DNA of 64,000 nucleotides from Demequina phytophila (GTDB lineage Bacteria > Actinomycetota > Actinomycetes > Actinomycetales > Demequinaceae), in the NCBI RefSeq assembly GCF_000971135.1, contig NZ_BBLW01000005.1, forward strand, positions 186,001-250,000, read 5' to 3'. This document shows, in pieces, positions 16,504 to 25,411 of this stretch. A model generated the notes under the pieces. It ran no database searches. It had not been told where the DNA came from and saw only the letters and a program-made list of their open reading frames with translations. The number at the start of each line of letters is the position of its first letter. Within the stretch, counting starts at the first letter, position 1. Position numbers and translations under genes: made by a program.

Positions 16504-18693
16504 TCAGCCCTCGAGCACCACCAGCTCGCGGGTGGCGCGCGTCATGGCGACGTACCGGTCCACCGCACCCGTGAGGCCGTCGCCGAAGGACGCGGGCTCG
16601 ACCACGACCACCAGGTCGAACTCGAGACCCTTCGCGTCCGCCGGCGTGAGGGACCGGATCCGGTCGCCATCCGGCACGGTCGGATCGCCGATCACGCACG
16701 CGACACCCTCGGCGTGCGTCGCGAGCCATGACTCGAGCACCGCCGCCAGGTCGGCGCGGCGTCCGTGCTCGACGGGCAGCCCGCCCTCGCGGATCGATCG
16801 CGGCACATTGGCGTCGGGCAGCGCGGCACGGATCACGGGCGCCGCGTAGGCCATGATCTCCGCCGGTGTGCGGTAGTTGACGGTGAGGTGGGAGACCCGG
16901 GCATCTCGCATGCCGACCCGCGCGAGGCGCTCCTCCCAGGTCTCGGCGAAGCCATGGCGCGCCTGCGCGCGGTCGCCCACGACGGTGAGGCTGCCCGACG
17001 GGCAGCGGCGCAGCAGCGATCGCCACTGCGCATCCGTGAGCTCCTGCGCCTCGTCGACCACGAGATGCGCGAACGGGCCGGCAAGACGGTCGCCCGCCGC
17101 CTCGTCCTCGACCACGTTGCCCTCCCACGTCGCGCCCAGGTCCTGGCCGCGCAGCATCGACATCACGCGCAGCTCCGTGTCGTCCGACGCGATGAGGTCC
17201 TCCGCGACCTCCCTCATGCGGGCACGGTGGGCCTCGCGCCGCAGACGGTCGCCTCGAAGCCGCCGCGCGCGCTCCGGGTCACCCAGGCGGTCCCGCGCCG
17301 CGTCGATCAGCGGCAGGTCGGCGACGGTCCACGCGTCCGGCGCGTCGCGTCGGAGACCCGCGACCTCCTCCGCGGACAGCCACGGCGCGCACCGTCGCAG
17401 GTACGCCGGTACGGTGAGGAGATCGCCCACGATGTCGGTGGGCTCGAGGATGGGCCACGACGCGCCGATCGCCTCGAGCAGCCCTCGGTCGCGCGTGAGC
17501 GCCATGCGGAACGCCGCGTCCGGGTCGTCGACGCCCAGCCCGTATGCGTCGAACTGGTCGAGATCCTGCGACCCGACCCCCGCATCGTCCCCCTGTCCTC
17601 GCAGGCGATCGAGCAGGATCGCGAGCAGCGCCTCCCACACCTGGTCGCGGGCGTCGTTGTGCGGTGTGCCGGGCTCGGGCGCCGCGAACGCCTCCGCCCA
17701 ATCCGCGGAGGTCACGCGCAGCTCGTCCTCGCCGAGCACGATCACGGGTCCGTCGCCCGGAGGCTCCTCGTACAACGCGACAGCCGCGTCGATCGCCAGG
17801 TCGAGCGTCGATTTCAGCCGCGCGACCTCGGGATCTGCCTCGTCGACGGCGTGGGCACCCTCCGGGACCAGGTCCGTGACCGTGCAGGTGCGCACCGAGT
17901 CCTCGCCCAGGCCGGGCAGCACGTCCGCGATGTACGCGAGGTACGGGCGATGGGGGCCGACCACCAGCACGCCGCCGCCCTGCGCGGCCAGCCGGGCGTC
18001 CGAGTACGTGAGGTACGCGGCGCGGTGGAGGGCCACCACCGTCTTCCCTGTCCCGGGACCTCCGTCGACCACGAGCGCGCCCGCCGAGCCCTCGCGGATG
18101 ATCGCGTCCTGGTCCGCCTGGATGGTCGCGAGCACGTCGCGCATGCGCGACGAGCGGCTCGCCGCGAGGCTCGACATGAGCGCCGCGTCCTCGTCGAGCG
18201 CGACGCCCGGCACCCCATCGACGCCGAACGGCTCGTCCCAGTAGTCCACGATCCGTCCGCCTGTCCACCGGTAGCGGCGCCGGCTCGCGAGGCCCATGGG
18301 ACGCGCCGCGGTCGCGCCGAAGAACGGCTCGGCGGCGGGGGAGCGCCAGTCCACCAGCAGGCGCGCCCCGTCCCCGTCGGTGAGTCCGAGGCGGCCGATG
18401 TAGGTGACCTCGCCGTCGTCGTGGACGATGCGCCCGAGGCACAGGTCCCGGCCGTACCGTTCGAGCGTGCGCACCCGGGCGCCGAGCCGGTGCACCTCGA
18501 GGTCCCGCTCCACGGTGGCCTGGCCGCCGCCGCCCGGCTTGAGCCGCTCCGCCTCGATCCGTGCGCGGAGCATCCCTACCTGGTCGTCGACGGCACGTGC
18601 GACCCGGGTCAGATGCGCCGTGTCCACGGAGATGAGCGCGGGGGCGGCCTTGGCGGTCAGGCGGGCGGGCAGGTCGAACATGACCTCGATCAT
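16504..18693 (-). CDS. helR: HelR/HelD-type RNA polymerase recycling ATPase (rifamycin tolerance factor)
   Basis: 729 aa, superfamily 1 helicase-like. It has Walker A GGPGTGKT (about 208-215) after a charged N-terminal arm, Walker B VVDEAQELTDAQW (about 545), VVGDRAQARHG, NYRTPAEIM and the C-terminal AKGLEFDLVVVV and YVAMTRATRELVV. The insertion-rich layout without DNA-helicase accessory domains matches HelD/HelR, which bind RNA polymerase, push out stalled nucleic acid and, in HelR, displace rifamycins. The decisive context is a rifamycin-associated element at 18705-18724, just before ATG 18693. ATG 18681 is an alternative start. Function in this organism is inferred from family plus the element. 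Confidence 0.9.
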   Translation of the reverse strand: MIEVMFDLPARLTAKAAPALISVDTAHLTRVARAVDDQVGMLRARIEAERLKPGGGGQATVERDLEVHRLGARVRTLERYGRDLCLGRIVHDDGEVTYIGRLGLTDGDGARLLVDWRSPAAEPFFGATAARPMGLASRRRYRWTGGRIVDYWDEPFGVDGVPGVALDEDAALMSSLAASRSSRMRDVLATIQADQDAIIREGSAGALVVDGGPGTGKTVVALHRAAYLTYSDARLAAQGGGVLVVGPHRPYLAYIADVLPGLGEDSVRTCTVTDLVPEGAHAVDEADPEVARLKSTLDLAIDAAVALYEEPPGDGPVIVLGEDELRVTSADWAEAFAAPEPGTPHNDARDQVWEALLAILLDRLRGQGDDAGVGSQDLDQFDAYGLGVDDPDAAFRMALTRDRGLLEAIGASWPILEPTDIVGDLLTVPAYLRRCAPWLSAEEVAGLRRDAPDAWTVADLPLIDAARDRLGDPERARRLRGDRLRREAHRARMREVAEDLIASDDTELRVMSMLRGQDLGATWEGNVVEDEAAGDRLAGPFAHLVVDEAQELTDAQWRSLLRRCPSGSLTVVGDRAQARHGFAETWEERLARVGMRDARVSHLTVNYRTPAEIMAYAAPVIRAALPDANVPRSIREGGLPVEHGRRADLAAVLESWLATHAEGVACVIGDPTVPDGDRIRSLTPADAKGLEFDLVVVVEPASFGDGLTGAVDRYVAMTRATRELVVLEG

Positions 18694-18704
18694 CGCCCCG
18701 CACC

Positions 18705-18724
18705 GGGGCCTTGCCGCAAGCCCC
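18705..18724 (-). promoter_or_regulatory. Rifamycin-associated element (RAE) upstream of helR
   Basis: On the minus strand the sequence reads GGGGCTTGCGGCAAGGCCC plus one C, an imperfect inverted repeat around CTTGCGGCAAG. It matches the published RAE as I remember it (a 19-bp element shared by rifamycin-inactivation and helR genes of actinobacteria) at all or all but one position. It lies 11 nt before the helR start. No second copy was seen in the window. Confidence 0.85.
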
Positions 18725-18799
18725 CGTCCACGCGATATGGTGACGTTGAGAGGGAGCCGCGCCGCCGCATCGTCCCTGGTCCCGCCGCGTGGACGCCGC

Positions 18800-18805
18800 T
18801 AGGGT
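18800..18805 (+). promoter_or_regulatory. -10 element of LURP-one gene promoter
   Basis: TAGGGT 25 nt before ATG 18831. The leader carries GGAAGGGGAG. Confidence 0.45.
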
Positions 18806-18830
18806 GGTCGCAACCGTGGAAGGGGAGACC

Positions 18831-19343
18831 ATGACCGTGCCGGACGTGCCCGAGGGCTACACGCGCTACCTGATGAAGAGCAAGTTCGGGATGGGGCGCG
18901 ACTTCCGCATCCTCGACCCGGCGACGGAGGCCGACCTGTTCTTCGTCGACGGCAAGGTGGGCGCCCGCCCCAGGGCCGAGGTGCAGGGGCCCGACGGTGC
19001 CACGCTGTTCACCGTCACCGGCAAGATGCTCGGCATCCCCAAGCGGATGGACGTCACGGACGCGTCCGGGGCCCAGGTCGCGCACCTCCACGCGCAGGCG
19101 TTCAAGTTCATCAAGGACAAGATCGACGTCACCCTCGCGTCCGGCGAGGAGTGGCTCCTCGAGGGCAACGTCATCGAGAAGGACTACTCGGTGCGCAACG
19201 CGCAGGGCGGCGTGGTGCTCCAGATCACCCAGAAGTGGCTGACCGTGCGCGACAAGTACACGATCGACGTGTGGCAGGGCGTGGAGCCGGGACTCGCGTT
19301 CGCGCTGGTGTGGGCGGTCGACCGTTGGGTCGAGAGGGACTGA
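18831..19343 (+). CDS. LURP-one-related / DUF567 (tubby-like, scramblase-like) protein
   Basis: 170 aa, the normal length of the LOR family. It opens with YLMKSKFGMGRDFRIL and continues with the repeated beta-hairpin pattern of the tubby-like barrel (LFFVDGKVGARPRAEV, LFTVTGKMLGIPKRMDV, YSVRNAQGGVVLQITQKWL). The C-terminal hydrophobic helix (PGLAFALVWAVDRWV) is characteristic of YxjI-like members, which may associate with membranes. Biochemical function is unproven. ATG 18831 has an AGGGGAG ribosome site. It is divergent from helR and followed after 4 nt by a monooxygenase-like gene, so the two form an operon. Confidence 0.85.
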   Translation: MTVPDVPEGYTRYLMKSKFGMGRDFRILDPATEADLFFVDGKVGARPRAEVQGPDGATLFTVTGKMLGIPKRMDVTDASGAQVAHLHAQAFKFIKDKIDVTLASGEEWLLEGNVIEKDYSVRNAQGGVVLQITQKWLTVRDKYTIDVWQGVEPGLAFALVWAVDRWVERD

Positions 19344-19347
19344 TCCC

Positions 19348-19629
19348 GTGTTCGTGCTCATGTCGATCCACCACCCGCATCCCGAGCATCGGGAGGCGTT
19401 GATCGGCTCGATGCACCGGTACGGCGACGCGATCCGCGGCGAGCACGGGCTCGTGTCCATCCACACGCTGGCCGACGCGGGCTCGGACCGGCTGGTGGGA
19501 CTCGCCGTCTTCGCAACGGAGGAGGACTTCCGGCGCCTCGCCCCGCTCGCGCGCGCGGCCGTCGCCGACGACCCGTTCGAGGTATGGGAGCGGGTCCCCA
19601 TCGACGGGCTCGCGCTCACCGAGGTCTAG
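19348..19629 (+). CDS. Antibiotic biosynthesis monooxygenase (ABM) domain protein
   Basis: 93 aa, one dimeric alpha/beta-barrel ABM domain. A first strand MFVLMSIHHPHPEHREAL is followed by a helix, a central strand, and RLVGLAVFATEEDFRRLAPL with the family's short helices. Some ABM proteins are cofactor-free monooxygenases or heme/quinone-handling enzymes, but many have no known substrate. GTG 19348 starts 4 nt after the LURP-one stop, implying coupling. No role beyond the family can be given. Confidence 0.75.
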   Translation: MFVLMSIHHPHPEHREALIGSMHRYGDAIRGEHGLVSIHTLADAGSDRLVGLAVFATEEDFRRLAPLARAAVADDPFEVWERVPIDGLALTEV

Positions 19630-19644
19630 GAGCACCCGTTCCCG

Positions 19645-19673
19645 TTGCCGCTCCTGCGGGGCGGTCGTATCCT
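19645..19673 (+). promoter_or_regulatory. Sigma-70-like promoter for the MMPL-YhgE operon
   Basis: TTGCCG, a 17-nt spacer and TATCCT. The predicted 5' leader before GTG 19750 is about 70 nt. Confidence 0.5.
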
Positions 19674-19749
19674 GACGGACGCGCAGCATTCGTGACGAGT
19701 CCTCTCACTGGAGCGCCCTCCGCCGGTGCGAGCGGAGCGAGGTGAGCCG

Positions 19750-22590
19750 GTGTCAGCGATGCTCTTCGCCCTGGGAGCGTGGGCCTTCCGCGCCCGTAGG
19801 CTGGTGCTCGGGGCGTGGCTCGTGGTGCTGGTGGCCGTCGTGGGAGCGTCCGCGGTGATCGGTACCGGGACCACCAACAGCTACACCTTCCCCGGCACGG
19901 AGTCGCAGGATGCGCTCGACTCCCTCGCGCGCACCTTCCCACAGTTCTCCGGCACCTCCGCGCAGCTGGTGGCCGTCGCGCCCCCGGGCGGCGACGTGCG
20001 CGACCAGGGCTTCCGCGCCGCCGTTCAGGACGCGGTCACCCGCATCCAGGACGTCGATCAGGTGGCGGGCGCGAGCTCGCCATACACCGGCGCCGCCACC
20101 GGGAACGTCGCGCCCGACGGCTCCGCGGCGCTGGTGCCGATCCAGCTGACGGTGCAGGCGCCCGAGGTGCTGCCCTCGACGTCGGAGCGGCTGCAGCGCG
20201 AGGGCGTCCGCCTGCAGGCCGCGCTGCCCGCGGGCTCGCAGGTCGCGGTGGGCGGCGCCCTGTACTCCCAGACCGACGCGAGCATCGGGATCAGCGAGAT
20301 CACCAGCCTGGGGATCGCGTACGCGGTGCTGGCCGTGACGTTCCTGTCGCTCGTGGCGGCGGGCATGCCGCTCGCGACGGCGACGCTCGGCGTCGGGATC
20401 GCGGTGGCGCTCGTGCTCGCCGTCACCCGGTGGGTGACCATCACGTCGACGGCGCCCCTGCTCGCGGTGATGCTGGGTCTCGCGGTCGGCGTCGACTATG
20501 CGCTGTTCGTGATCAGCCGGCATCAGGACCAGCTGCGGCACGGCATGAGCCCGGAGGAGTCCGCCCCGCGCGCGATCGCGACGGCCGGCTCCGCGGTGGT
20601 GTTCGCGGCGACCACCGTGATCGTCGCACTGCTGGGCCTCGCGGTGGCCGGGATCCCGTTCCTCACGGTCACCGGCGCGGCCGCGGCCGCAGGCGTCGCG
20701 TCCGCCGCGCTGATCGGGCTCACGCTCACCCCGGCGCTCCTCGGCTTCGCGGGCACACGCGTGCTGCGCAGGCGGGACCGGCCACCGGTCGCGGCGACGG
20801 CGGACGGCTCCGCCGGCGAGGACGCGGGCGAGGACGGCGGCGAGGACGATGCGGCGGCCGGGCCCACGTCCGAGGGGGCCGAGACGGGGGCGCCGGAGCC
20901 AGAGCCGCCATCCGAGACGCCGGTACGCGGGCTGTTCGGGCGCTGGGTGCGGGCCGCCACCCGATGGCCCGTGCTCACGGTGGTGCTCCTGGTGGCGGTC
21001 CTCGCCGCCGCGGCCGTGCCCGCGACCGGGATCCGGCTCGCGCTGCCCGACTCGGGCTCGCTGCCCGAGGGCGCACCCGGACGCGTCACGTACGACCTCA
21101 TCGCCGAGCACTTCGGACCCGGGTTCAACGGACCGTTGCTGCTGACCGGCTCCGTGATCCGGAGCACCGATCCGGTCACCCTGGTCCAGGACCTCGGCGA
21201 CGAGGTCGCCGGGGTGCGCGGCGTCGCCGAGGTGGTGCTCGCGACACCCAACCAGACGGGCGACACCGCGATCATCCAGGCGGTGCCGTCCGGCGCCCCG
21301 GACTCCGAGGAGACCGAACGGCTCGTGCACCGGCTCCGCGCACTGGAGCCGCACTGGCTGGACGAGTACGCCGTCGCGCTCGCCGTGACCGGCTATACCG
21401 CTGTCGGCATCGACATCTCCGACCAGCTCGGCGCGGCGCTCGCGCCGTTCGCGCTGCTCGTGGTCGGCGTGTCACTGGTGCTGCTCGCGATGGTGTTCCG
21501 GTCGATCGTGGTCCCGATCACCGCCGCGCTGGGCTACCTCCTGTCGATCGGGGCGGCGTTCGGCGTCGCGACGCTCGTGTTCGTCGACGGCCACCTCGCC
21601 ACCCCGCTGTCGGTCGCGCACGTGGGCTCGATCATCAGCTTCATGCCGATCATCGTCATGGGGGTCCTGTTCGGCCTCGCCATGGACTACGAGGTCTTCC
21701 TGGTCTCCCGCATGCGCGAGCACTATCTCCAGAGCCCCGACCCGCGCTCCGCGATCCACCTCGGATTCGTCGGATCAGCCCGCGTGGTGACGGCGGCGGC
21801 GATCATCATGACCGCGGTGTTCGGCGGATTCGTGCGCGGGGGAGAGGCATCGATCCAGCCGATCGCGCTCGGCCTCGCCGTCGGCGTCGCGTGCGACGCG
21901 TTCCTGGTGCGCATGACGCTCATCCCTGCGGTGCTCGCCCTCTTCGGCCATGCCGCGTGGTGGTTCCCGCGGGCCCTCGACCGGCTGCTGCCCCGCGTCG
22001 ACATCGAGGGCGCCGACCTCGCGGTCGAGGATGCGCTCGCCAACTGGCCGGCGGACGGTGAGGGTCTCGCGATCGCCGCCGAGGGGATGCGCGTCGCGGC
22101 GGCGCCCGAGAGCGAGCTCACCGTCGCCGTCCCCGCCGGTCACGTCATGGTCGTCGAGGGCGGGAGCGCGGCGGACCGCACCGCCGTGCTGCTCGGCCTG
22201 ACCGGCCGCGCCGCGGTGGTCGACGGCCTCGCCAAGGTCGGCGGTCTCGTGCTGCCCGTGCGCGCGGCGAGCCTGCGGCGCCGTTCGGCATACGTGCGGC
22301 TCACGCCGGAGGCGGACCCGGTCGCACCCGTGCTCGACGCCATCGCGTCGAGCCGTGTCGCGGTGCTCGCGGTCGACGGCGCGGACTTGTCACCGGCGGG
22401 ACCGCGTCGCGTCGAGCTCGCCGGGCTCGTGCGCGCGACGGGCGGCGCCGGCGGCGGACGGGAGACTCCCGTCACGTGGATCCTCGCGTGCACGGACCGT
22501 GCGTCCGTCGCCGATCTGGTCGAGGGTCTGCCGGCGGTGGGCGTGGCGTGGGGCGAGCCGGCTCGTGCGAGCGCGGGGGCGCCGGCATGA
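19750..22590 (+). CDS. MMPL/RND-family transporter with degenerate ABC-ATPase-like C-terminal domain
   Basis: 946 aa. Residues ~1-740 form a complete MMPL/RND permease: one N-terminal membrane helix, a periplasmic loop, a bundle of five helices (about 180-345), a charged Asp/Glu/Pro-rich loop of about 90 residues, then a second helix, loop and bundle. Conserved GVDYALFVISRH and GLAMDYEVFLVSRM segments are present. The last ~190 residues are soluble: VPAGHVMVVEGGSAADRT occupies the place of a Walker A loop but lacks the Lys, and VAVLAVDGADL sits where Walker B would be. I read it as a decayed nucleotide-binding domain. GTG 19750 follows GAGGTGA. ATGA overlap couples it to the YhgE gene. The cargo is probably lipid or drug, unknown. 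Confidence 0.88.
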   Translation: MSAMLFALGAWAFRARRLVLGAWLVVLVAVVGASAVIGTGTTNSYTFPGTESQDALDSLARTFPQFSGTSAQLVAVAPPGGDVRDQGFRAAVQDAVTRIQDVDQVAGASSPYTGAATGNVAPDGSAALVPIQLTVQAPEVLPSTSERLQREGVRLQAALPAGSQVAVGGALYSQTDASIGISEITSLGIAYAVLAVTFLSLVAAGMPLATATLGVGIAVALVLAVTRWVTITSTAPLLAVMLGLAVGVDYALFVISRHQDQLRHGMSPEESAPRAIATAGSAVVFAATTVIVALLGLAVAGIPFLTVTGAAAAAGVASAALIGLTLTPALLGFAGTRVLRRRDRPPVAATADGSAGEDAGEDGGEDDAAAGPTSEGAETGAPEPEPPSETPVRGLFGRWVRAATRWPVLTVVLLVAVLAAAAVPATGIRLALPDSGSLPEGAPGRVTYDLIAEHFGPGFNGPLLLTGSVIRSTDPVTLVQDLGDEVAGVRGVAEVVLATPNQTGDTAIIQAVPSGAPDSEETERLVHRLRALEPHWLDEYAVALAVTGYTAVGIDISDQLGAALAPFALLVVGVSLVLLAMVFRSIVVPITAALGYLLSIGAAFGVATLVFVDGHLATPLSVAHVGSIISFMPIIVMGVLFGLAMDYEVFLVSRMREHYLQSPDPRSAIHLGFVGSARVVTAAAIIMTAVFGGFVRGGEASIQPIALGLAVGVACDAFLVRMTLIPAVLALFGHAAWWFPRALDRLLPRVDIEGADLAVEDALANWPADGEGLAIAAEGMRVAAAPESELTVAVPAGHVMVVEGGSAADRTAVLLGLTGRAAVVDGLAKVGGLVLPVRAASLRRRSAYVRLTPEADPVAPVLDAIASSRVAVLAVDGADLSPAGPRRVELAGLVRATGGAGGGRETPVTWILACTDRASVADLVEGLPAVGVAWGEPARASAGAPA

Positions 22591-24461
22591 CGGTCCGCGC
22601 CTTCGACCCGTTCGCCGGCGCCGAGCGGTGGACGTGGCCCACGGCCGTCGGGGTGGTGCTCCTCCCGGTGGCCGTCGCCGTCCTGCTGTCGTGGGCGCTC
22701 GGGGCGCCCGCGCGCGATCTCGCGCGTGTGACCGCCGCCGTGGTGAACGCCGACCAGCCGGTGCAGGTCGATGGCCAGACCGTCCCGCTGGGCAGGGAGT
22801 TCGCCGGTGCGCTCGTCGGCGGCGATGCGGGCGAGGGCGCGCCCGGTGACCCGGGACCTGACGCCAGCGCGAGCCCGGCCCCGTCCGGCCCGAGCTTCAC
22901 GTGGGTCCTCACCAACGGGGACGACGCGGTGGAGGGCCTCGACGCGGGACGCTACGCGGCGATCGTGAGGATCCCGCCCTCGTTCTCCGCGGACGCGACG
23001 TCCCTGTCGGGTCCCGCCAAGGACGCGGTCACCGCCACCGTCCACGTCACCACGACGCCCGCGACCGCGTTCCTCGACCCCGCCCTCACGGACGTGGTCG
23101 TGCAGGCGGCGGTCGCGAGCCTCGACGCGCAGCTCACCGCGCGCTATCTCGCGCAGCTGTACGAGGGGTTCACCACCATCCACGACTCGGTGGCGCAGGC
23201 GGCGGACGGGGCGGCCCAGCTCGCGTCGGGTACGGACACGCTCGCGTCGGGGGCCGACGACCTGGCCACGGGTGCGACGCAGCTGTCGCGGGGTCTGGAC
23301 TCCCTCGACGCCGGCGCCGCCGACCTGGCCGCCGGCATGGGCACGCTCGCGGGCTCGGTGGGTGGCCTGCCCACGGAGACGACTCAGCTCGCCACCGGCG
23401 CGGCGGAGGTGGCGGGTGCGCTCGACGGCGAGGCGGCGATCCTCGCGGCCAGCGCGGCGACCGTCGCCGCGCTCGCGGCGGACCTCTGCGACAGGCCACG
23501 GCAGCCAGGTTGCACGCGCGCCACCGCGCTCGCCGAGAGGACGAGCGCGGCAGCCGATGCGGTGGCGACCCTGGCGCGCGGAGCGGACGCGGTCGCGGTG
23601 GGCAACACCGAGCTCGCCGCGGGCATGCCCGCCCTGGTCGCGGGCGTCGACGGGGCGGACGCGGGTGCCGACGAGGTCGCGGCCGGGGCGGAGGACGCCG
23701 CCACCGGGGGTGCCGACGTCGCTGCCGGGGCGGACCGGCTGGCGTCGGGGGCGGCCTCGGCCGACGAGGGCGCACGGCAGCTGTCCGACGGTCTCGAGGA
23801 GGCGGTGACCCAGATCCCCTCGTACGGGAGCCGAGGCATCGCCACACTCTCGACCGTGGCCGCGCGGCCCGTGCTGACCGACGTCTCGGCGGCCCCGGAC
23901 GGGATCGTGTCGGTCCCGCTGTTCGCCGCGGTGGGCCTGTGGATCGGGGGGATCGCGATCGCGCTGGGTCGGCGTGCCGTCCCACGACGCTGGCTCACCA
24001 CCGCCGTCGCCACGCCTACGGTGGCGGCGCGCGCCGCCGGCCCCACCGTGGCGTTGGGAGCGATCCAGGGACTCCTTGTCGGGGCCGCGGTCGCAGGCTT
24101 CGTCGACGTCGCGGCGGGGCAGCGGGCGTGGTTCGTCGCGGCCGCCACCCTCGCGGGCGCGGTGCTCGCGCTCGCGAATCAGGCGCTCGCCGCCGCCTTC
24201 GGCGGCGTGGGCAGGTGGGTCGCCGTGGCGATCGCGACCGTCGCGCTGGCGGCCGGCACGTCGTCGACCGTCCCTGCGGTGGTGCACGGTATCGACGGCG
24301 TCCTGCCCGTGCACATGGCGCGGCGCGTGATGGGTGCCGCCCTCGGGGTGGGGGACGCGCCGGGCCCGCTGGTGGCGCTCGGCGTGGTGACCGCCACGTC
24401 GGCGCTGCTGGTCCTGGGCGGGATCGCCCGGCGCCGTGCGCCCGACGTCAGCCGAGCGTGA
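22587..24461 (+). CDS. YhgE/Pip-family membrane protein with heptad-rich extracellular region
   Basis: 624 aa. There is one N-terminal membrane helix (about 18-36), a long extracellular part, and five or six C-terminal helices (from about residue 435 to 615). The middle region (about 205-420) repeats an Ala/Gly-rich heptad pattern of the GATQLSRGLDSLDAGAADLA type, as in YhgE/Pip phage-infection-type proteins. These are membrane partners of ABC- or MMPL-type exporters, with an unclear mechanism. Its ATG overlaps the MMPL stop (ATGA), so the two are stoichiometrically coupled. The 3' end overlaps the convergent epimerase gene by 14 bp. Confidence 0.88.
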   Translation: MTVRAFDPFAGAERWTWPTAVGVVLLPVAVAVLLSWALGAPARDLARVTAAVVNADQPVQVDGQTVPLGREFAGALVGGDAGEGAPGDPGPDASASPAPSGPSFTWVLTNGDDAVEGLDAGRYAAIVRIPPSFSADATSLSGPAKDAVTATVHVTTTPATAFLDPALTDVVVQAAVASLDAQLTARYLAQLYEGFTTIHDSVAQAADGAAQLASGTDTLASGADDLATGATQLSRGLDSLDAGAADLAAGMGTLAGSVGGLPTETTQLATGAAEVAGALDGEAAILAASAATVAALAADLCDRPRQPGCTRATALAERTSAAADAVATLARGADAVAVGNTELAAGMPALVAGVDGADAGADEVAAGAEDAATGGADVAAGADRLASGAASADEGARQLSDGLEEAVTQIPSYGSRGIATLSTVAARPVLTDVSAAPDGIVSVPLFAAVGLWIGGIAIALGRRAVPRRWLTTAVATPTVAARAAGPTVALGAIQGLLVGAAVAGFVDVAAGQRAWFVAAATLAGAVLALANQALAAAFGGVGRWVAVAIATVALAAGTSSTVPAVVHGIDGVLPVHMARRVMGAALGVGDAPGPLVALGVVTATSALLVLGGIARRRAPDVSRA

Positions 24462-25350
24462 TGCCCCAGGCCAGCGTGTGGCTCGTGCCGGGGTCGAGCG
24501 TGACGAGCCGCTCGCCCGTCCTGAACGCATCCGCGATGCAGGACATCGGCTCGATCGCCACGCCCGCGCGGCGCACGCCGGGAACCTCGTCGCCGGTGCA
24601 GACCTGCCACGCCGTCGCCTCCGAGTCGGCCCAGATGCCCACCGACGTGCCATCCGCCCAGCCGAGCCGCGCCCAGGAGCGCCGGTCCGCATCGAGGATG
24701 GGGTCGACCCAGGCGTCGTCGAAGGCGACGCCCCGGAGCGAGCGGGCCTCGCGCAGGTCGTAGTCGCCGTCGACCGGGATCTCGGACGCCGGCAGGAGGC
24801 GCTCATCGACCGTCACGCGGGAGGCCGCGTCGAGCTGCAGCGTGCACTCGTCGAGAGGGGTCCCGCCCGGCGCGAACCACGGGTGGAAGCCCACGCCGTA
24901 CGGGAGCGGCTCCGCGCCCGTGTTGCGGGCGGTCGTCGTGATGGTCAGCCCGTCCGCGGCCAGCGAGTAGGACGTCGCGAGGGACAGCTGGAAGGGGTAG
25001 CCCGGGCTGGCGGGAAGGTCGAGCGCGAGGGTGACGGAGCTCGAGGTCGACTCCGCGACCTCCCAGCGGTCCCAGCACACGAGCCCGTGGAGGGCGACGC
25101 CGCGGCCCGGCTCGGACAGGGGCACCTGCAGGTCGCGGCCGCCGAACGCGTAGCGCCCGTCACGCAAGCGGTTGGGCCACGGTGCGAGCACCATGCCGTG
25201 GTACGCGGGTGCGATCTCGTCGGCACCGAAGGGCACCACCACATCACGTCCGCCGACCGCGTGCTCGCGGAGCGCGGCGCCGACGGTGGCGATGGTGGCG
25301 ACGGCGTCGCCGTGCGCGATGGTGATCTGGTCTCCGGACACGTGGCTCAT
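24448..25350 (-). CDS. Aldose 1-epimerase (galactose mutarotase family)
   Basis: 300 aa, the normal length. Substrate motifs of the family are visible: APWPNRLRDGRY near the start, VALHGLV with the first catalytic His, GVGFHPWF with the second, and the C-terminal VAIEPMSCIADAF with the catalytic Glu. It interconverts alpha and beta anomers of hexoses, feeding galactose or glucose use. ATG 25350 is chosen over an upstream frame because TAGTTT is 7 nt before it; GGAGGAGG lies further up and is not at ribosome-site distance. It is divergent from the GyrI-like gene and overlaps the YhgE gene end to end by 14 bp. Confidence 0.9.
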   Translation of the reverse strand: MSHVSGDQITIAHGDAVATIATVGAALREHAVGGRDVVVPFGADEIAPAYHGMVLAPWPNRLRDGRYAFGGRDLQVPLSEPGRGVALHGLVCWDRWEVAESTSSSVTLALDLPASPGYPFQLSLATSYSLAADGLTITTTARNTGAEPLPYGVGFHPWFAPGGTPLDECTLQLDAASRVTVDERLLPASEIPVDGDYDLREARSLRGVAFDDAWVDPILDADRRSWARLGWADGTSVGIWADSEATAWQVCTGDEVPGVRRAGVAIEPMSCIADAFRTGERLVTLDPGTSHTLAWGITLG

Positions 25351-25357
25351 GCCGAAG

Positions 25358-25363
25358 AAACTA
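25358..25363 (-). promoter_or_regulatory. -10 element of a leaderless promoter for the epimerase
   Basis: TAGTTT on the minus strand, 7 nt before ATG 25350. Confidence 0.5.
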
Positions 25364-25411
25364 CCTCCTCCGCACCGGGACCCTCGACCCGGACGATGCT
25401 TGACTGGGCGG

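Noticed and set aside
22140..24806. Long minus-strand frame across the YhgE gene
   Set aside because: It is antisense to YhgE and shows no domain; the real minus-strand gene is only the epimerase.
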